Below, one piece after another: positions 12,185 to 12,503 of a DNA stretch of 12,503 bases; within the stretch, counting starts at the first letter, position 1, and every line of letters starts with the position of its first letter. Source of the DNA: an uncultured Eubacteriales bacterium. GTDB lineage: Bacteria > Bacillota > Clostridia > Oscillospirales > Oscillospiraceae. The stretch is from NCBI GenBank assembly GCA_900554625.1, contig USHP01000029.1, forward strand, positions 1-12,503, read 5' to 3'. The position numbers were made by a program, and so were the translations under genes. The notes below the pieces were generated by a model. It was given only the letters and a program-made list of their open reading frames with translations. It searched no databases and had not been told where the DNA came from.

Positions 12185-12503
12185 TCATGGAAGGGAAAAG
12201 GCAGGGCGCATATACTCTATCGCTCCTCGGCTGAGACCATACTGCCCGGCCAACTGTTCCCAGTGTCCGGATACTGTTTTGCAGACCTCCTCTGCAGCCT
12301 GTTCCGCTTCCTGAGGGGCCAGGCCGAAATAATCGGCTACTTCCAGAGCCAGTTCCAAGTCAATGGTGTTATCATACTCACTCACATTGAGGGAAAGCCG
12401 GTCCCCCGAGGGGACTGGGTTCACATCATAGAGAGGGGCCAGCCGCCAGCCGGTGGGTGTCAGAAGGAAACCATGGTTGCGCAGGTGGTCGTCAGTATTG
12501 GAT
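12185..12503 (-). CDS. HipA-type serine/threonine kinase, C-terminal part (partial)
   Basis: The minus-strand frame is open to the window edge; only the last 106 residues are visible, ending at TGA (12185-12187). They start with NTDDHLRNHGF, the catalytic-loop motif of HipA kinases containing the active-site Asp and Asn, followed by GWRLAPLYDVNP, whose Asp is the metal-binding counterpart of DFG in the family. The remainder is the helical C-terminal lobe (LELALEVADYFGL, then AIEYMRP). HipA proteins phosphorylate targets such as glutamyl-tRNA synthetase and are paired with an XRE-type HipB antitoxin; any HipB gene would be beyond the window. The gene is convergent with the recombinase operon and separated by the hairpin 12143-12176. 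Confidence 0.88.
   Translation of the reverse strand, partial: SNTDDHLRNHGFLLTPTGWRLAPLYDVNPVPSGDRLSLNVSEYDNTIDLELALEVADYFGLAPQEAEQAAEEVCKTVSGHWEQLAGQYGLSRGAIEYMRPAFSLP

Noticed and set aside
1..12503. CRISPR arrays, tRNA, rRNA and intact transposase genes
   Set aside because: I looked for regularly spaced repeats, tRNA-like cloverleaf arms and DDE or HUH transposase motifs and saw none. The only tandem repeat is the two-copy 20-mer at 5541-5580.

Overview
The window looks like accessory DNA from a low-to-mid GC Gram-positive bacterium, most likely a gut Clostridia member (Oscillospiraceae or Lachnospiraceae type). The grounds are strong AGGAGG-type ribosome binding sites before nearly every gene, tightly coupled genes, a phage or integrative-element style gene set, and a large serine recombinase of the Clostridia type. 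No housekeeping gene, rRNA, tRNA or CRISPR array is visible. The host assignment is inference.

Layout. Two operons diverge from a regulatory centre at about 5.5-6.65 kb. The leftward operon (5482 down to about 161, minus strand) carries two different metallophosphoesterases, several unrecognised proteins, a 294-residue protein that is an in-frame tandem duplication with a Phd-like segment in its middle, a small RelB/DinJ-like protein, a stand-alone resolvase-fold protein without the expected catalytic serine, and one or two more small proteins. It ends at a bidirectional terminator-like hairpin (42-87). Most junctions overlap (ATGA, GTGA or TAATG).

The regulatory centre has two divergent XRE-type repressor genes (5643-6020 minus, 6161-6520 plus). 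They share an intergenic region in which an 8-bp inverted repeat (TATATCAA-N12-TTGATATA) overlaps both predicted promoters. The pair is bracketed by two related 36-37 bp palindromes (5593-5629 and 6567-6602) with the same arm sequence.

The rightward operon (6665-12141, plus strand) has six coupled genes: a catalytically dead serine-recombinase paralogue, a complete large serine recombinase, two stand-alone proteins related to the C-terminal domain of that recombinase, and two ParB-like proteins. It ends at a strong hairpin (12143-12176). Beyond it lies the C-terminal part of a HipA-type kinase gene on the minus strand, cut by the window edge.

Interpretation (inference). The recombinase operon looks like a multi-subunit serine recombinase system: one active enzyme plus separate proteins that copy its N-terminal and C-terminal modules, with ParB-like DNA-binding partners and paired XRE repressors. 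The two palindromes are candidate binding or recombination sites for this machinery or its regulators. I consider this the part of the window most likely to hold an undescribed system.
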